A stretch of 64,000 nucleotides of DNA, from positions 1-64,000 of the forward strand of contig NZ_RAQQ01000020.1 in NCBI RefSeq assembly GCF_003610785.1, given 5' to 3'. Origin of the DNA: Micromonospora globbae (GTDB lineage Bacteria; Actinomycetota; Actinomycetes; Mycobacteriales; Micromonosporaceae). Below are positions 1 through 6,809 of this stretch, piece by piece. The position numbers and the translations under genes are program-made. How positions within the stretch are numbered: position 1 is the stretch's first letter; each line of letters opens with the position of its first letter. The notes below the pieces were generated by a model. The model was given only the letters and a program-made list of their open reading frames with translations, did not search any database and was not told where the DNA came from.

Positions 1-69
1 CAGCGACGCCAGCACCGCCCACTGCGCGTCGGTCAGGTCGTGCCGCCTCGTCACCGCTATGGTGGCCAC
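1..69 (-). CDS. IS5-family transposase, N-terminal end only (partial)
   Basis: Read leftward, the frame begins VATIAVTRRHDLTDAQWAVL and runs off the window edge. The TRRHDLTDAQWAVLASL stretch is the typical opening of the DUF4096-type N-terminal domain of IS5-family DDE transposases. A GTG at 69 is preceded by GGAGA with a 5-base spacer, so I take it as the start; a second in-frame GTG lies at 54. Only about 23 codons are visible, so whether the rest of the gene is intact cannot be judged. The start and its ribosome site lie inside a perfect inverted repeat (69-125). Confidence 0.6.
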   Translation of the reverse strand, partial: MATIAVTRRHDLTDAQWAVLASL

Positions 70-125
70 GAGGTCTCCGGTATTCAGGTTCTTCTTGGTC
101 GATGAACCCTCTACCGGAGACCTCG
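69..125. repeat. Perfect 14-bp inverted repeat over the transposase start
   Basis: CGAGGTCTCCGGTA at 69-82 is the exact reverse complement of TACCGGAGACCTCG at 112-125, with 29 bases between. In a leftward transcript the arm nearest the gene carries the Shine-Dalgarno bases and the first base of the GTG start. A transcript entering from outside would therefore fold and hide the start, whereas one beginning inside the loop would not. It could also belong to the element's end or to a preferred target; the true IS terminus cannot be fixed here. Confidence 0.6.
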
Positions 126-191
126 CCGTCTATCGACCACCGACACGCCGCACCCGACTTCGAGACACTGCCTAGTTCGATCCTGTCGACC

Positions 192-765
192 TGCCCCGTA
201 TCTGAGGCACATGCCTCCCGGCGGATCCGGGTCACATGCCTGCCGGCGGTCAGCACCGTCGCACGGGCCGGGCAGCCAGTCGAAGGCCATTGATCAGCTC
301 GCCGCCCCTCGGCATGGCGGCATGCCCTGGCGGACGCCATGCCGGCAGCATCGCCAGCAAGGCATCTTCACTGAGGTGAGCCCGTTTGGGCCGGCCGCAC
401 CCCCGTCCCGGCCCGGCCACACCGGTCTGGCGGATGCTGTCGACCTGCCCCATATCTGGGGCACCCGCCTTCGTGGCGGGTCAAAACCGTCCCGATGGCG
501 CGCCCGGGTCGGCATCTGGTTGACGCCCCGTTATCGGCTCGTGCGTCTGGTCACTGATGCGTGCCCCTTGGGCGGGTGAATCTGCGCCGCCCCGGCGCCT
601 GGGCCGAGCCGCCCCCGCGGCGGCATCCGGTCGACACGGCACTCGTGCAGCAACGAGTCGATTCACCGTGTCCGGGCGGGAGCACTCCGTGGATCGGGCG
701 GCACCATCCCGCCCTACACAAGTCCCTTCGCGGGGATGCCAGCAGCCTGCCCCATATCCGGGGCA
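192..765. repeat. Three dispersed 18-bp palindromes (REP-like)
   Basis: TGCCCCATATCTGGGGCA at 446-463, TGCCCCATATCCGGGGCA at 748-765 and TGCCCCGTATCTGAGGCA at 192-209 are versions of one palindrome with 6-base arms around a 6-base AT-rich centre. The first two copies also share the flank CTGTCGACC. Spacings are about 254 and 302 bases. They occur only in the non-coding left end, which suits REP-like hairpins or transposase-mobilised palindromes. A protein-binding role cannot be excluded. Confidence 0.6.
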
Positions 766-890
766 GCTCGACAGCACACGCCCACATGTGGTGTCGCCAT
801 CACAGGGGTGGCCAGCGCGGTAAGGGGCGTCGCCGGCAGCGTGCCCGCCGGGATTCCCAGGCCGTTGCCGACCGCCGTGCCGGTGTGGTC

Positions 891-939
891 GTCGGAGCCT
901 TTAGAGCTGATGTCTCGTCGGAGCCTTAGAGCTGACGTC
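891..939. repeat. Tandem direct repeat, 26-bp period
   Basis: A 24-base unit beginning GTCGGAGCCTTTAGAGCTGA at 891 is repeated at 917-939 with one base missing and one changed. The core CCTTTAGAGCTGA recurs in inverted orientation near 1409-1422, which suggests it is part of an element end. Confidence 0.55.
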
Positions 940-1422
940 GTAGACGATTCGGCACCCGGTCCCCGCCGAACGACCGGGTTGTGCCTTCAACGGCGCCCCG
1001 CCCGACAACGTCCCGGAAGTTGGCGCCCACCGCGCGCCGACCCCGCCTTCAGCCGGGGAGTTGTCCCCTGGACCGTGCCCCGGCCGGACGGGCAGGGACG
1101 CCGTGGCCTCGGGGTGCGCGCCGAGGCCGAGTCGCACCACCCCGGGCATGGTGTGCCCCGGGGCGGCGCGCCGAGGCCACAACATCGGGGATGTTGTCGC
1201 CTCGATCGTCCCTCGATGCGACAACATCCAGGAAATTGCGCGATCTTGTCGAGCGATCGGCGCGCGGGGGGGCGTCGTGCGTGGCCCCGCAGGTGGCCTC
1301 GGCGGACGACGAACCGGGAACGACACCGGGCTCGCACCCGCAACGCGCGGGGTCGCACAGGATTACGCGGGATGGGGGCTGGGGCGTGGCCGGCGATGTC
1401 GGAGACGATTCAGCTCTAGAGG
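898..1422. mobile_element. Possible MITE-like segment bounded by inverted repeats
   Basis: CCTTTAGAGCTGA (898-910) reappears as the reverse complement TCAGCTCTAGAGG (1410-1422), with one mismatch. The roughly 525 bases between have no gene but contain several short palindromes. Inverted termini, small size, lack of coding and an adjacent transposase end fit a miniature non-autonomous element. No clear target-site duplication was found, so the boundaries are tentative. Confidence 0.3.
1003..1243. repeat. Dispersed CGACAACATCC-type palindromic repeats
   Basis: Related palindromes are CGACAACGTCCCGGAAGTTG (from 1003), ACAACATCGGGGATGTTGT (from 1180) and GCGACAACATCCAGGAAATT (from 1218); a half copy, GGAGTTGTCCCC, lies near 1058. 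The common pattern is GACAAC, an 8-10 base centre, then GTTGTC. They look like copies of one hairpin family or weak protein-binding sites. No gene explains them. Confidence 0.5.
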
Positions 1423-1550
1423 ACCCGCCCAACCCCGGTGGCCGCGGCGACGAACGTGGAAGGACACGGGGCCTGCGCCGGGAACACCCATACGGGCCCG
1501 ATCTGCGCCAACGGGCTGCTGCGGGGTCGTGCGGGATGGGGCCCGGCTGC

Positions 1551-1766
1551 CGCGCCGTCGTGGCCAACATCGCCGGCACCGCCGTGGACACCGACGGCAA
1601 TACCCACTCCTTCGAGGGCGGGCACTACATCAGCGTCATCGGCTACCGCGACGGCGGCAAGACCGTCACCATCGCCGACTCCGCCGACCCCACCATGGCC
1701 TCCTACCGGATGAGCGTCGACAACCTCGCCGACTGGATCGCCACCCGCGGCTACAGCGCCTCCTGA
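1551..1766 (+). pseudogene. C39-like peptidase, C-terminal remnant
   Basis: The last 71 residues of this frame read as the end of an actinobacterial secreted C39-like cysteine peptidase. The segment GGHYISVIGYRD contains the catalytic-histidine motif, followed by KTVTIADSADP and the family-typical ending LADWIATRGYSAS, then TGA. Upstream no frame carries the signal peptide or the catalytic-cysteine half, and codon bias is lost. The 5' part has therefore been deleted or replaced, and I call it a broken gene. A rho-independent-type hairpin follows at 1797-1835, probably the old gene's terminator. Confidence 0.6.
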
Positions 1767-1796
1767 CCTAACCCAACCGAGGCGCACCACCACAAG

Positions 1797-1835
1797 CGAA
1801 AGGGCCCGACCCCCAACCGGGGCCGGGCCCTTTCG
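1797..1835 (+). terminator. Strong hairpin terminator after the peptidase remnant
   Basis: CGAAAGGGCCCG (1797-1808) pairs exactly with CGGGCCCTTTCG (1824-1835), and the inner ACCCC/GGGGC bases extend the stem. It lies 30 bases after the remnant's stop codon. Confidence 0.75.
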
Positions 1836-1910
1836 TCGTCTCGTCATCCGACGGCGGCGACCCCGCCGGCGACCCCTCGTGCCGTCGCATCTCCGAGCGA
1901 GCCGGAACGT

Positions 1911-1959
1911 ATTGACAACTGTCGACGCGAGGTCGACCCTTGACGGTGAGAGCGCTCTC
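1911..1959 (+). promoter_or_regulatory. Promoter/operator region with a LacI-type palindrome
   Basis: GAGAGCGCTCTC at 1948-1959 is a perfect 12-bp palindrome of the type bound by actinobacterial LacI-family sugar regulators (the CebR box is built around GGGAGCGCTCCC). A TTGACGG hexamer sits directly before it at 1940. Upstream, ATTGACAACTGTCGAC at 1911-1926 matches 15 of 16 bases of a site before the cyclophilin gene (51702-51717, other strand). The region lies about 100 bases before the DUF1996 gene and probably controls it. Confidence 0.5.
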
Positions 1960-2057
1960 TCGTCCTTCCGCAACCACCACCAGCCCGGCCAGGAATCTCC
2001 GATGCCTTCGGCGGCGGCGCCGGACGTGCCCCTGGCCCACCCCGACAGGAGTCCGAG

Positions 2058-2951
2058 ATGGAAAGGGCCGTACCCCGCGCCGGCATCCGCCGCCGGCTGC
2101 GCCTCGCCACGGCGATCGGCGCCCTGCTGACGCTGCTCGGCATGTACGCCGTCTCCACCACCGCCCGGGCCGACGCCGCCCCGGGCACCAACGCCATCCG
2201 CGTGGCCGAGTTCCCGGCCGACTGCGGCTTCAGCCACCGGCTGCCGGACGACCCGATCATCTTCCCCGGGCTGCCCGGGGCGTCCCACATGCACAGCTTC
2301 TTCGGCAGCACGGTGACGAACGCGCACACCACCCTGCCGGACCTGCTGAACTCCACCACGACCTGCAACCCGGGCGTGGACACCTCGTCGTACTGGGTGC
2401 CGACGCTCTACCGCAACAACGTGCCGGTGGAACCGGCGATCGTCACGTTCTACTACCTGGGTGAGGGCGTACGCAGCGACGTGGTCGCCCGTACGGAGCC
2501 GCTCCCCCAGGGGCTGCGGATCGTGGCCGGCAACGCCCTCGCGACCGGGCCGGAGAACAGCATCGCCCGCTGGTCGTGCCTGCACGCGGGGCACGTGCCG
2601 CCGTCGAAGAACTTCGTGAACTGCCCGGCCGGCACGATGCTCGAGTCGTACCTCGACTTCCCGCAGTGCTGGAACGGCCGCGACCTGGACTCGCCGGACC
2701 ACAAGAGCCACATGGCGTACCCGGTGAACCAGGCCTGCCCGGCGAGCCACCCGGTGCCGGTGCCGAAGCTGCGGCAGGTGCTGCGGTACCCGGTCAACGG
2801 TGACCCGTCGCAGTTCCGGCTGGCCTCCGGGCCGGGCTACACGATGCACGGCGACTTCTTCAACGCCTGGCCCGTGGCGGAGATGGCCCGCCGGGTCAAC
2901 GACTGCATCCGCCCGGTCATCAAGTGCGGCCACGACGGACGGCCGCTCTGA
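2058..2951 (+). CDS. Secreted DUF1996-domain protein
   Basis: A 297-residue protein with a basic N-terminus and hydrophobic stretch (about residues 17-37) ending in an ARADA signal-peptidase site, so it is probably exported. The mature part matches the DUF1996 family: an opening AEFPADCGFSHRLPDDPI block, SHMHSFFG, a WVPTLY segment and a central CWNGRDLDSPDHKSHMAYP block. The conserved histidines, aspartates and cysteines suggest a metal- or glycan-binding fold, but the family has no proven activity. In actinomycetes such proteins often occur among secreted polysaccharide-degrading enzymes. The LacI-type palindrome upstream (1948-1959) fits carbohydrate control. A strong hairpin terminator follows at 2967. 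Confidence 0.85.
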   Translation: MERAVPRAGIRRRLRLATAIGALLTLLGMYAVSTTARADAAPGTNAIRVAEFPADCGFSHRLPDDPIIFPGLPGASHMHSFFGSTVTNAHTTLPDLLNSTTTCNPGVDTSSYWVPTLYRNNVPVEPAIVTFYYLGEGVRSDVVARTEPLPQGLRIVAGNALATGPENSIARWSCLHAGHVPPSKNFVNCPAGTMLESYLDFPQCWNGRDLDSPDHKSHMAYPVNQACPASHPVPVPKLRQVLRYPVNGDPSQFRLASGPGYTMHGDFFNAWPVAEMARRVNDCIRPVIKCGHDGRPL

Positions 2952-2966
2952 CCCGAATCGATCCAG

Positions 2967-2995
2967 GAGCGGGCCCCATGGCACGGGGCCCGCTC
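2967..2995 (+). terminator. Hairpin terminator after the DUF1996 gene
   Basis: GAGCGGGCCCC (2967-2977) and GGGGCCCGCTC (2985-2995) form a perfect 11-bp stem with a 7-base loop, 15 bases after the stop. No T-run follows, as is common at this G+C content. Confidence 0.7.
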
Positions 2996-3019
2996 CCCTC
3001 GGGCGCGAGAGGAGGCCCG

Positions 3020-3649
3020 ATGCGTACGACGGCCGCGTCGTCCGCCCTGGTGGCGGTGACTCTGCTGGTGAGCGGCTGCGCGCACGCCGGTCCGGCCGCG
3101 CGGCCTCCCACGGCCACCACCGGCAACGCCGCGTCACCCGCCGGCACCGCCGGCCCAGGGGGTACGCGCGGCGCGCCGGCGTTCAACGGGACCGACGTCG
3201 CCTGGCTCCAGCTGCACGTGGCGATGGCCGAACGGCTGCTCCCGGCGCTCGACCTGGTGCCGGCCCGCACCACCGACCCGGCCTGGCGGCGACTCGCCGC
3301 GCAGGTCGCCGCCACCCACCGCGCCGACCTCACACGGGCCCGGGGACTGCTGGCCGGCTCCGGCGCACCCGCGACCAACCCGCACGAGGGCCACGACATG
3401 CCGGGGATGGTCACCGCCGAGCAGCTCGCCGAGCTGCGGTCGGCGAGCGTCGCCGCGCTGCACCGGTTGCTCGCCCAGCACCTGCGCGCCCACCTCACGC
3501 AGGCCGTCCGGGTCGCCGCCGCCGAGCAGCGGTCCGGTGCGCATCCCGCGGTCACCGCGCTGGCGGCCGCCGTCGTCCGGAACGGCACCGCCGCCCTGGC
3601 CCGGCTCGACCGGCTCGACCCGCCGCCCGCCTCGGCCGGGGCGCGGTAG
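3020..3649 (+). CDS. DUF305-like lipoprotein
   Basis: The ATG at 3020 follows GGAGG at 3011, which decides the start over upstream in-frame codons. The 209-residue product begins with a lipoprotein signal whose lipobox is LVSGC (Cys about residue 17), followed by a Thr/Pro/Gly linker. The rest is a helical, histidine- and methionine-rich domain (QLHVAMAERLL, HRADLTRARGLL, HEGHDMPGM, HRLLAQHLRAHL) resembling DUF305, a four-helix ferritin-like fold linked to copper or other metals. It departs from the usual DUF305 HH..AI motif, so family membership is likely but not certain. It is probably its own transcription unit, since a terminator lies just upstream. Confidence 0.7.
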   Translation: MRTTAASSALVAVTLLVSGCAHAGPAARPPTATTGNAASPAGTAGPGGTRGAPAFNGTDVAWLQLHVAMAERLLPALDLVPARTTDPAWRRLAAQVAATHRADLTRARGLLAGSGAPATNPHEGHDMPGMVTAEQLAELRSASVAALHRLLAQHLRAHLTQAVRVAAAEQRSGAHPAVTALAAAVVRNGTAALARLDRLDPPPASAGAR

Positions 3650-3679
3650 CCGAGGCCGGCCCGACGAGGCGTCGGCCGC

Positions 3680-4222
3680 TCAGGCCCGGTCGGCGGGGAG
3701 CAGCGGTTCGAGGAGCCGGTGCGGGCGCTGGCGCAGCGCGACGCTGACCGGATCCTGGCGGGGCTCGTCGGGCACGCCCGGCCCGGGAACCGTCTCGACG
3801 TCACCGGGCGGGACGTCGGCGTTGCCGCAGGCCGGGCAGCGGCCGCCCGGGTCGAGTTCGGTCCCGCAGGCGGCGTGGCGGAAGCTGCGCAGCCACTGGC
3901 CGGTGGCGAAGTGCCGGGCGCCCCAGTGCATCAGCGGGTAGATCACCGACCAGAGTTCGACGCCCCGCTCGGTGAGCACGTACTCGTCCCGGGGTGGGGA
4001 CTCCTGGTAGCGGTGCCGCTGGAGGATGCCCGCCCCCACGAGCGTGGCGAGGCGGTCGGCGAGCACGGCGCGGGGGATGTCGAGGTGGCTGAGGAAGTCG
4101 CCGTAGCGGCGTACGCCGTAGAAGGCGTCGCGGACGACGAGCAGTGTCCACCGCTCGCCGACCAGTTCCAGTGCTCTGGCCAGGGAGCAGTGCTGCCCTT
4201 CGTAGTTCTTCCCCAGTGCCAC
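3680..4222 (-). CDS. HxlR-family transcriptional regulator
   Basis: A 180-residue protein starting at GTG 4222. Residues 10-105 form the HxlR winged-helix domain: C-S-L-A-R-A-L-E-L-V-G at the start, ERWTLLVVRDAFYGVRRYGD, then the LADRLATLVGAGIL recognition region and LTERGVEL wing. The cysteine near residue 12 is a conserved redox-sensing position in related regulators. The C-terminal 70 residues add a small CxxCG zinc-ribbon-like piece (GGRCPACG) with an upstream cysteine, plus a basic tail. It is transcribed divergently from the MFS exporter at 4312, with a strong palindrome between (4241-4297). It most likely represses that exporter and itself. Confidence 0.88.
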   Translation of the reverse strand: MALGKNYEGQHCSLARALELVGERWTLLVVRDAFYGVRRYGDFLSHLDIPRAVLADRLATLVGAGILQRHRYQESPPRDEYVLTERGVELWSVIYPLMHWGARHFATGQWLRSFRHAACGTELDPGGRCPACGNADVPPGDVETVPGPGVPDEPRQDPVSVALRQRPHRLLEPLLPADRA

Positions 4223-4240
4223 GGTGTGATCCTACCCCCG

Positions 4241-4297
4241 GGTCGGTTCATTCAGCGAACCATCGCTGCTATTGTCGGTTCGTCGAATGAACCGACC
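4241..4297. promoter_or_regulatory. Double palindromic operator between HxlR and MFS genes
   Basis: GGTCGGTTCATTC (4241-4253) and GAATGAACCGACC (4285-4297) are a perfect 13-bp inverted repeat. Each side also contains its own GGTTC...GAACC dyad: a 17-bp site at 4245-4261 and its near-reverse-complement at 4277-4293, two mismatches apart and 32 bases centre to centre. This suits two dimers of an HxlR repressor sitting on back-to-back promoters. The bases are much more AT-rich than the flanks, as expected of a promoter. Confidence 0.7.
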
Positions 4298-4311
4298 CGA
4301 GAGGCTTCCGC

Positions 4312-5748
4312 ATGTCGACATCCGCCGGCGTCACCGCACCGACCGCCGTCGCCCCTGACCCGGACGCCGCCCGTTCCGGCTCCCGGGCCCTGTTCGCGGT
4401 CTGCGCCGCGACGCTGCTCGTCCTCGTGAACTACACCGCGCCGGTGGCCGTCCTGCCGCAGACGGCGCGGAGCCTGGGGGCGGGCCTCACCACCCAGACC
4501 TGGTTGATCAACGCGATCACGCTCGGGCTCGCCGCCACCCTGCTGGTGGCCGGCAGCCTCGGCGACGACTTCGGGCGGCGCCGGATCTTCCGGGCCGGCC
4601 TGGCGCTGCTGGCCGTCAGCACGGTCGGCGCCGCCGTCGCCCCCGACTCCGGCACCTTCGTGGCCGCCCGCGTGGTGCAGGGCGCCGCGAGCGCGGCGAT
4701 CCTCGCCGCCGGGCTGGGGCTGCTCGGGCACGCCTTCCGCACCCACCACGGACGGTCCCACGCGACGGCCCGCTGGGCGTCGATGCTCGGCGCCGGCATC
4801 GCGGTCGGGCCGCTGGCCTCGGCCGTCCTCACCGCGCTCGGCAGTTGGCGCTGGTTGTACCTGGTGCTCGCGGTGCTGTCCGCCGTGCTCGCGGTGTTCG
4901 GCGGGCGGCTGCTCGCCGAGTCCCGCGCGGAGCGGACCGCCCGGGTCGACGTGGCCGGGGTGCTGACCCTCGGCGCCGGACTGGCGCTGCTGCTCGTCGC
5001 CGTCACCGCCGGGCGTACCGGCTGGGTGCGGCCGGCCGTACTGATCCCGCTGGTGCTCGGGGTCCTGCTGGTCGCCGCCTTCGTGGCGGTCGAGGCCCGC
5101 GGCCGCGCGCCGATGCTCGACCTGGCGCTGTTCCGCCGGCCGGACTTCCGGACGGCCACCCTCGGCGCGTTCCTCACGGGGCTCGCCGCGCTCGGCCCGA
5201 GCACGGTCCTGCCCACGCTGGTGCAGCGGTTGATCGGCGTCAGCGCGCTGGGCGCGGCCGGCCTGGCCTTCCTGTGGGCGGGCGCCTCGTTCGTGGTCAG
5301 CAACCAGATGCGTCACCTCGGCGCGCGCGTGGCGCCCACCCGGCAGCTCGCGCTCGGGTTCCTCCTCACCGCCGCCGGATACCTGGCCATGCTCGGTTAC
5401 GCCGACGCGCACTCCTGGGTCCGCACCGTGCCCGGTCTGCTGATCTCCGGGGCGGGCAGCGGTCTGCTCAACGCGGCGCTGGCCCGGATGGCCGTCACGA
5501 GCGTCCCGGCGGACCGGGTCGCGATGGGGTCCGGCGCCAACAACACGGCCCGCTACGTCGGCTCGGCCCTCGGCGTCGCCGCCAGCATCACCGCGGCCTC
5601 GAGCCTGCTGCCCGCCGGGCAGACGGGCGGCTTCTCGGCCCACGGCGCCGACGCCGTCCTGCTGCTCGGCGCCGTCGTGGCCCTGCTCGGCACCGCGGCG
5701 ACCGTGGGCCGGCGCCGGGTCGCCGCTCCGGTCCCGGCCGCCGGCTGA
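4312..5748 (+). CDS. MFS drug exporter, 14-helix DHA2-like
   Basis: A 478-residue integral membrane protein with about 14 hydrophobic segments. The MFS loop-2/3 motif appears as GSLGDDFGRRRIFRAG (about residues 82-97), and the G-rich motif C region (LGAGIAVGPLASA) lies near residue 160. It resembles EmrB/QacA-type proton-coupled exporters, although its last segments are somewhat short. It starts at ATG 4312 with GAGAGG upstream and is divergent from an HxlR regulator across paired palindromes. Expression is probably released when that regulator binds its ligand. The substrate is unknown. Confidence 0.85.
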   Translation: MSTSAGVTAPTAVAPDPDAARSGSRALFAVCAATLLVLVNYTAPVAVLPQTARSLGAGLTTQTWLINAITLGLAATLLVAGSLGDDFGRRRIFRAGLALLAVSTVGAAVAPDSGTFVAARVVQGAASAAILAAGLGLLGHAFRTHHGRSHATARWASMLGAGIAVGPLASAVLTALGSWRWLYLVLAVLSAVLAVFGGRLLAESRAERTARVDVAGVLTLGAGLALLLVAVTAGRTGWVRPAVLIPLVLGVLLVAAFVAVEARGRAPMLDLALFRRPDFRTATLGAFLTGLAALGPSTVLPTLVQRLIGVSALGAAGLAFLWAGASFVVSNQMRHLGARVAPTRQLALGFLLTAAGYLAMLGYADAHSWVRTVPGLLISGAGSGLLNAALARMAVTSVPADRVAMGSGANNTARYVGSALGVAASITAASSLLPAGQTGGFSAHGADAVLLLGAVVALLGTAATVGRRRVAAPVPAAG

Positions 5749-5819
5749 GCCCGCCGCAAGCGCGGCGAGCCGCGCCGTCGGCACGTCCCCCGGCGGGCGA
5801 GGCCGACGGCGCGGCCCCG

Positions 5820-5910
5820 GGCCCGACGGGCCAGGCCGGACGGGCCAGGCCCGACGGGCCAGGCCGGACGGGCCAAGCCGGCAAGCTGAACGGGCCAGGC
5901 CGGATGGGCA
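5820..5910. repeat. 14-bp GC-rich tandem repeat between convergent genes
   Basis: Four exact-length units alternate GGCCCGACGGGCCA and GGCCGGACGGGCCA (5820-5875), giving a 28-bp higher-order period. Two decayed units follow, up to 5910. The array occupies the space between the ends of the MFS gene and the citE-like gene. Each unit can form a small hairpin, so the array may act as a two-way terminator or simply be slippage-prone DNA. Confidence 0.7.
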
Positions 5911-5987
5911 GCTCGGGCCGCGCGGCGTTCGCGGCGCGGTCCGGGCCGGCGCTGGCACGCCCCCGGGCGAGGCGGCGACGGGTGCCG

Positions 5988-6809
5988 TCAGGCGGCGTAG
6001 CGGGCGGCCAGGTCGACGGTGCGGCGGGCCGCGGCGACCATCGCCCGGTCGGCGAAGCGGCCGTCCGGGAGCACCACGGTCCCCGAGTCCCGCCGTTCCG
6101 CCTCGGCGACCGCGGCCAGCAGCTCCGCGGCCCGGGCCACCTCCCGCTCGTCCGGCCGGAACGCCTCGACGATCACCGGCAGCTGCCGAGGGTGGATCGC
6201 CGCCCGGCCGAGGAAGCCGAGCCGCCGGCCCACGGCACAGGAGGCGGCCAGCCCCTCGACGTCGACGACGTCGGCGTACACCGACATGGCGGGCGGCGCC
6301 AGACCGGCCGCGCGGGCCGCCACCACCACCCGGCCGCGGGCCCAGGCCAGCCCGGCGTCGTCGCTGACCCCCAGGTCCGAGCGGAGGTCGGCCTCGCCGA
6401 GACCGATCGAGGCCACCGCCGGGTGGGCGCTCGCGATGGCGTACGCGGCCTCCAGCCCAAGCGCCGACTCGACGAGCGGGTGCAGCGGCACGTCGACCCG
6501 GGCGGCGATCGACGCCACCGTCCCGGCCGACTCGACCTTGGGCAGCCGCAGCCCGGACAGCCCCGGCCGGCCGGTCACGGCGGCCAGGTCGGCCTCGACG
6601 TCCGGGCCGGTCAGCTCGTTGATCCGCACCTGCACCGGCACCGGGTGCTCCGCGGCGAGGAAGTCGGCGACCGCCTCCCGGGCGTACGCCTTGCGCCCCG
6701 CCACCACCGCGTCCTCCAGGTCGAGGATGACCGCGTCGGCGCCCGAGGCGACCGCCTTGGCGAACCGGTCGGGCCGGTCACCGGGCACGTAGAGCCAGGT
6801 GAGCAGCAT
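5988..6809 (-). CDS. CitE-like lyase (HpcH/HpaI aldolase family)
   Basis: A 273-residue TIM-barrel protein of the citrate lyase beta/malyl-CoA lyase type. YVPGDRPDRFAKA (residues 7-19) holds the substrate-phosphate arginine region, ILDLEDAV follows at about 28-35, LPKVES near 89, a Mg-binding glutamate in HPLVESALGLEAA, and GLGEADLRSDLG with the second acidic ligand. Family members cleave or form beta-hydroxyacyl- or malyl-type CoA thioesters. Its ATG overlaps the stop of the class III CoA-transferase by one base. The two probably act in sequence: CoA activation of an acid, then C-C cleavage. It is the last gene of the 11-gene operon. The substrate is unknown. Confidence 0.85.
   Translation of the reverse strand: MLLTWLYVPGDRPDRFAKAVASGADAVILDLEDAVVAGRKAYAREAVADFLAAEHPVPVQVRINELTGPDVEADLAAVTGRPGLSGLRLPKVESAGTVASIAARVDVPLHPLVESALGLEAAYAIASAHPAVASIGLGEADLRSDLGVSDDAGLAWARGRVVVAARAAGLAPPAMSVYADVVDVEGLAASCAVGRRLGFLGRAAIHPRQLPVIVEAFRPDEREVARAAELLAAVAEAERRDSGTVVLPDGRFADRAMVAAARRTVDLAARYAA

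Larger units (their letters stand above)
126..1550. other. Non-coding, degenerate left-end region
   Basis: No reading frame in this 1.4-kb stretch has convincing codon bias, a ribosome site or a recognisable protein family. Its base composition is more mixed than that of the neighbouring genes. It holds three near-identical palindromes (192-765), a direct repeat (891-939), a set of CGACAACATCC-type repeats (1003-1243) and a possible inverted-repeat-bounded element (898-1422). It ends at a peptidase remnant. The picture is an eroded insertion-prone region beside an IS element. Confidence 0.55.

Noticed and set aside
981-1766. A 261-residue full-length C39 peptidase
   Set aside because: Only the last 71 residues resemble the family; the upstream part lacks a signal, the catalytic cysteine and codon bias.
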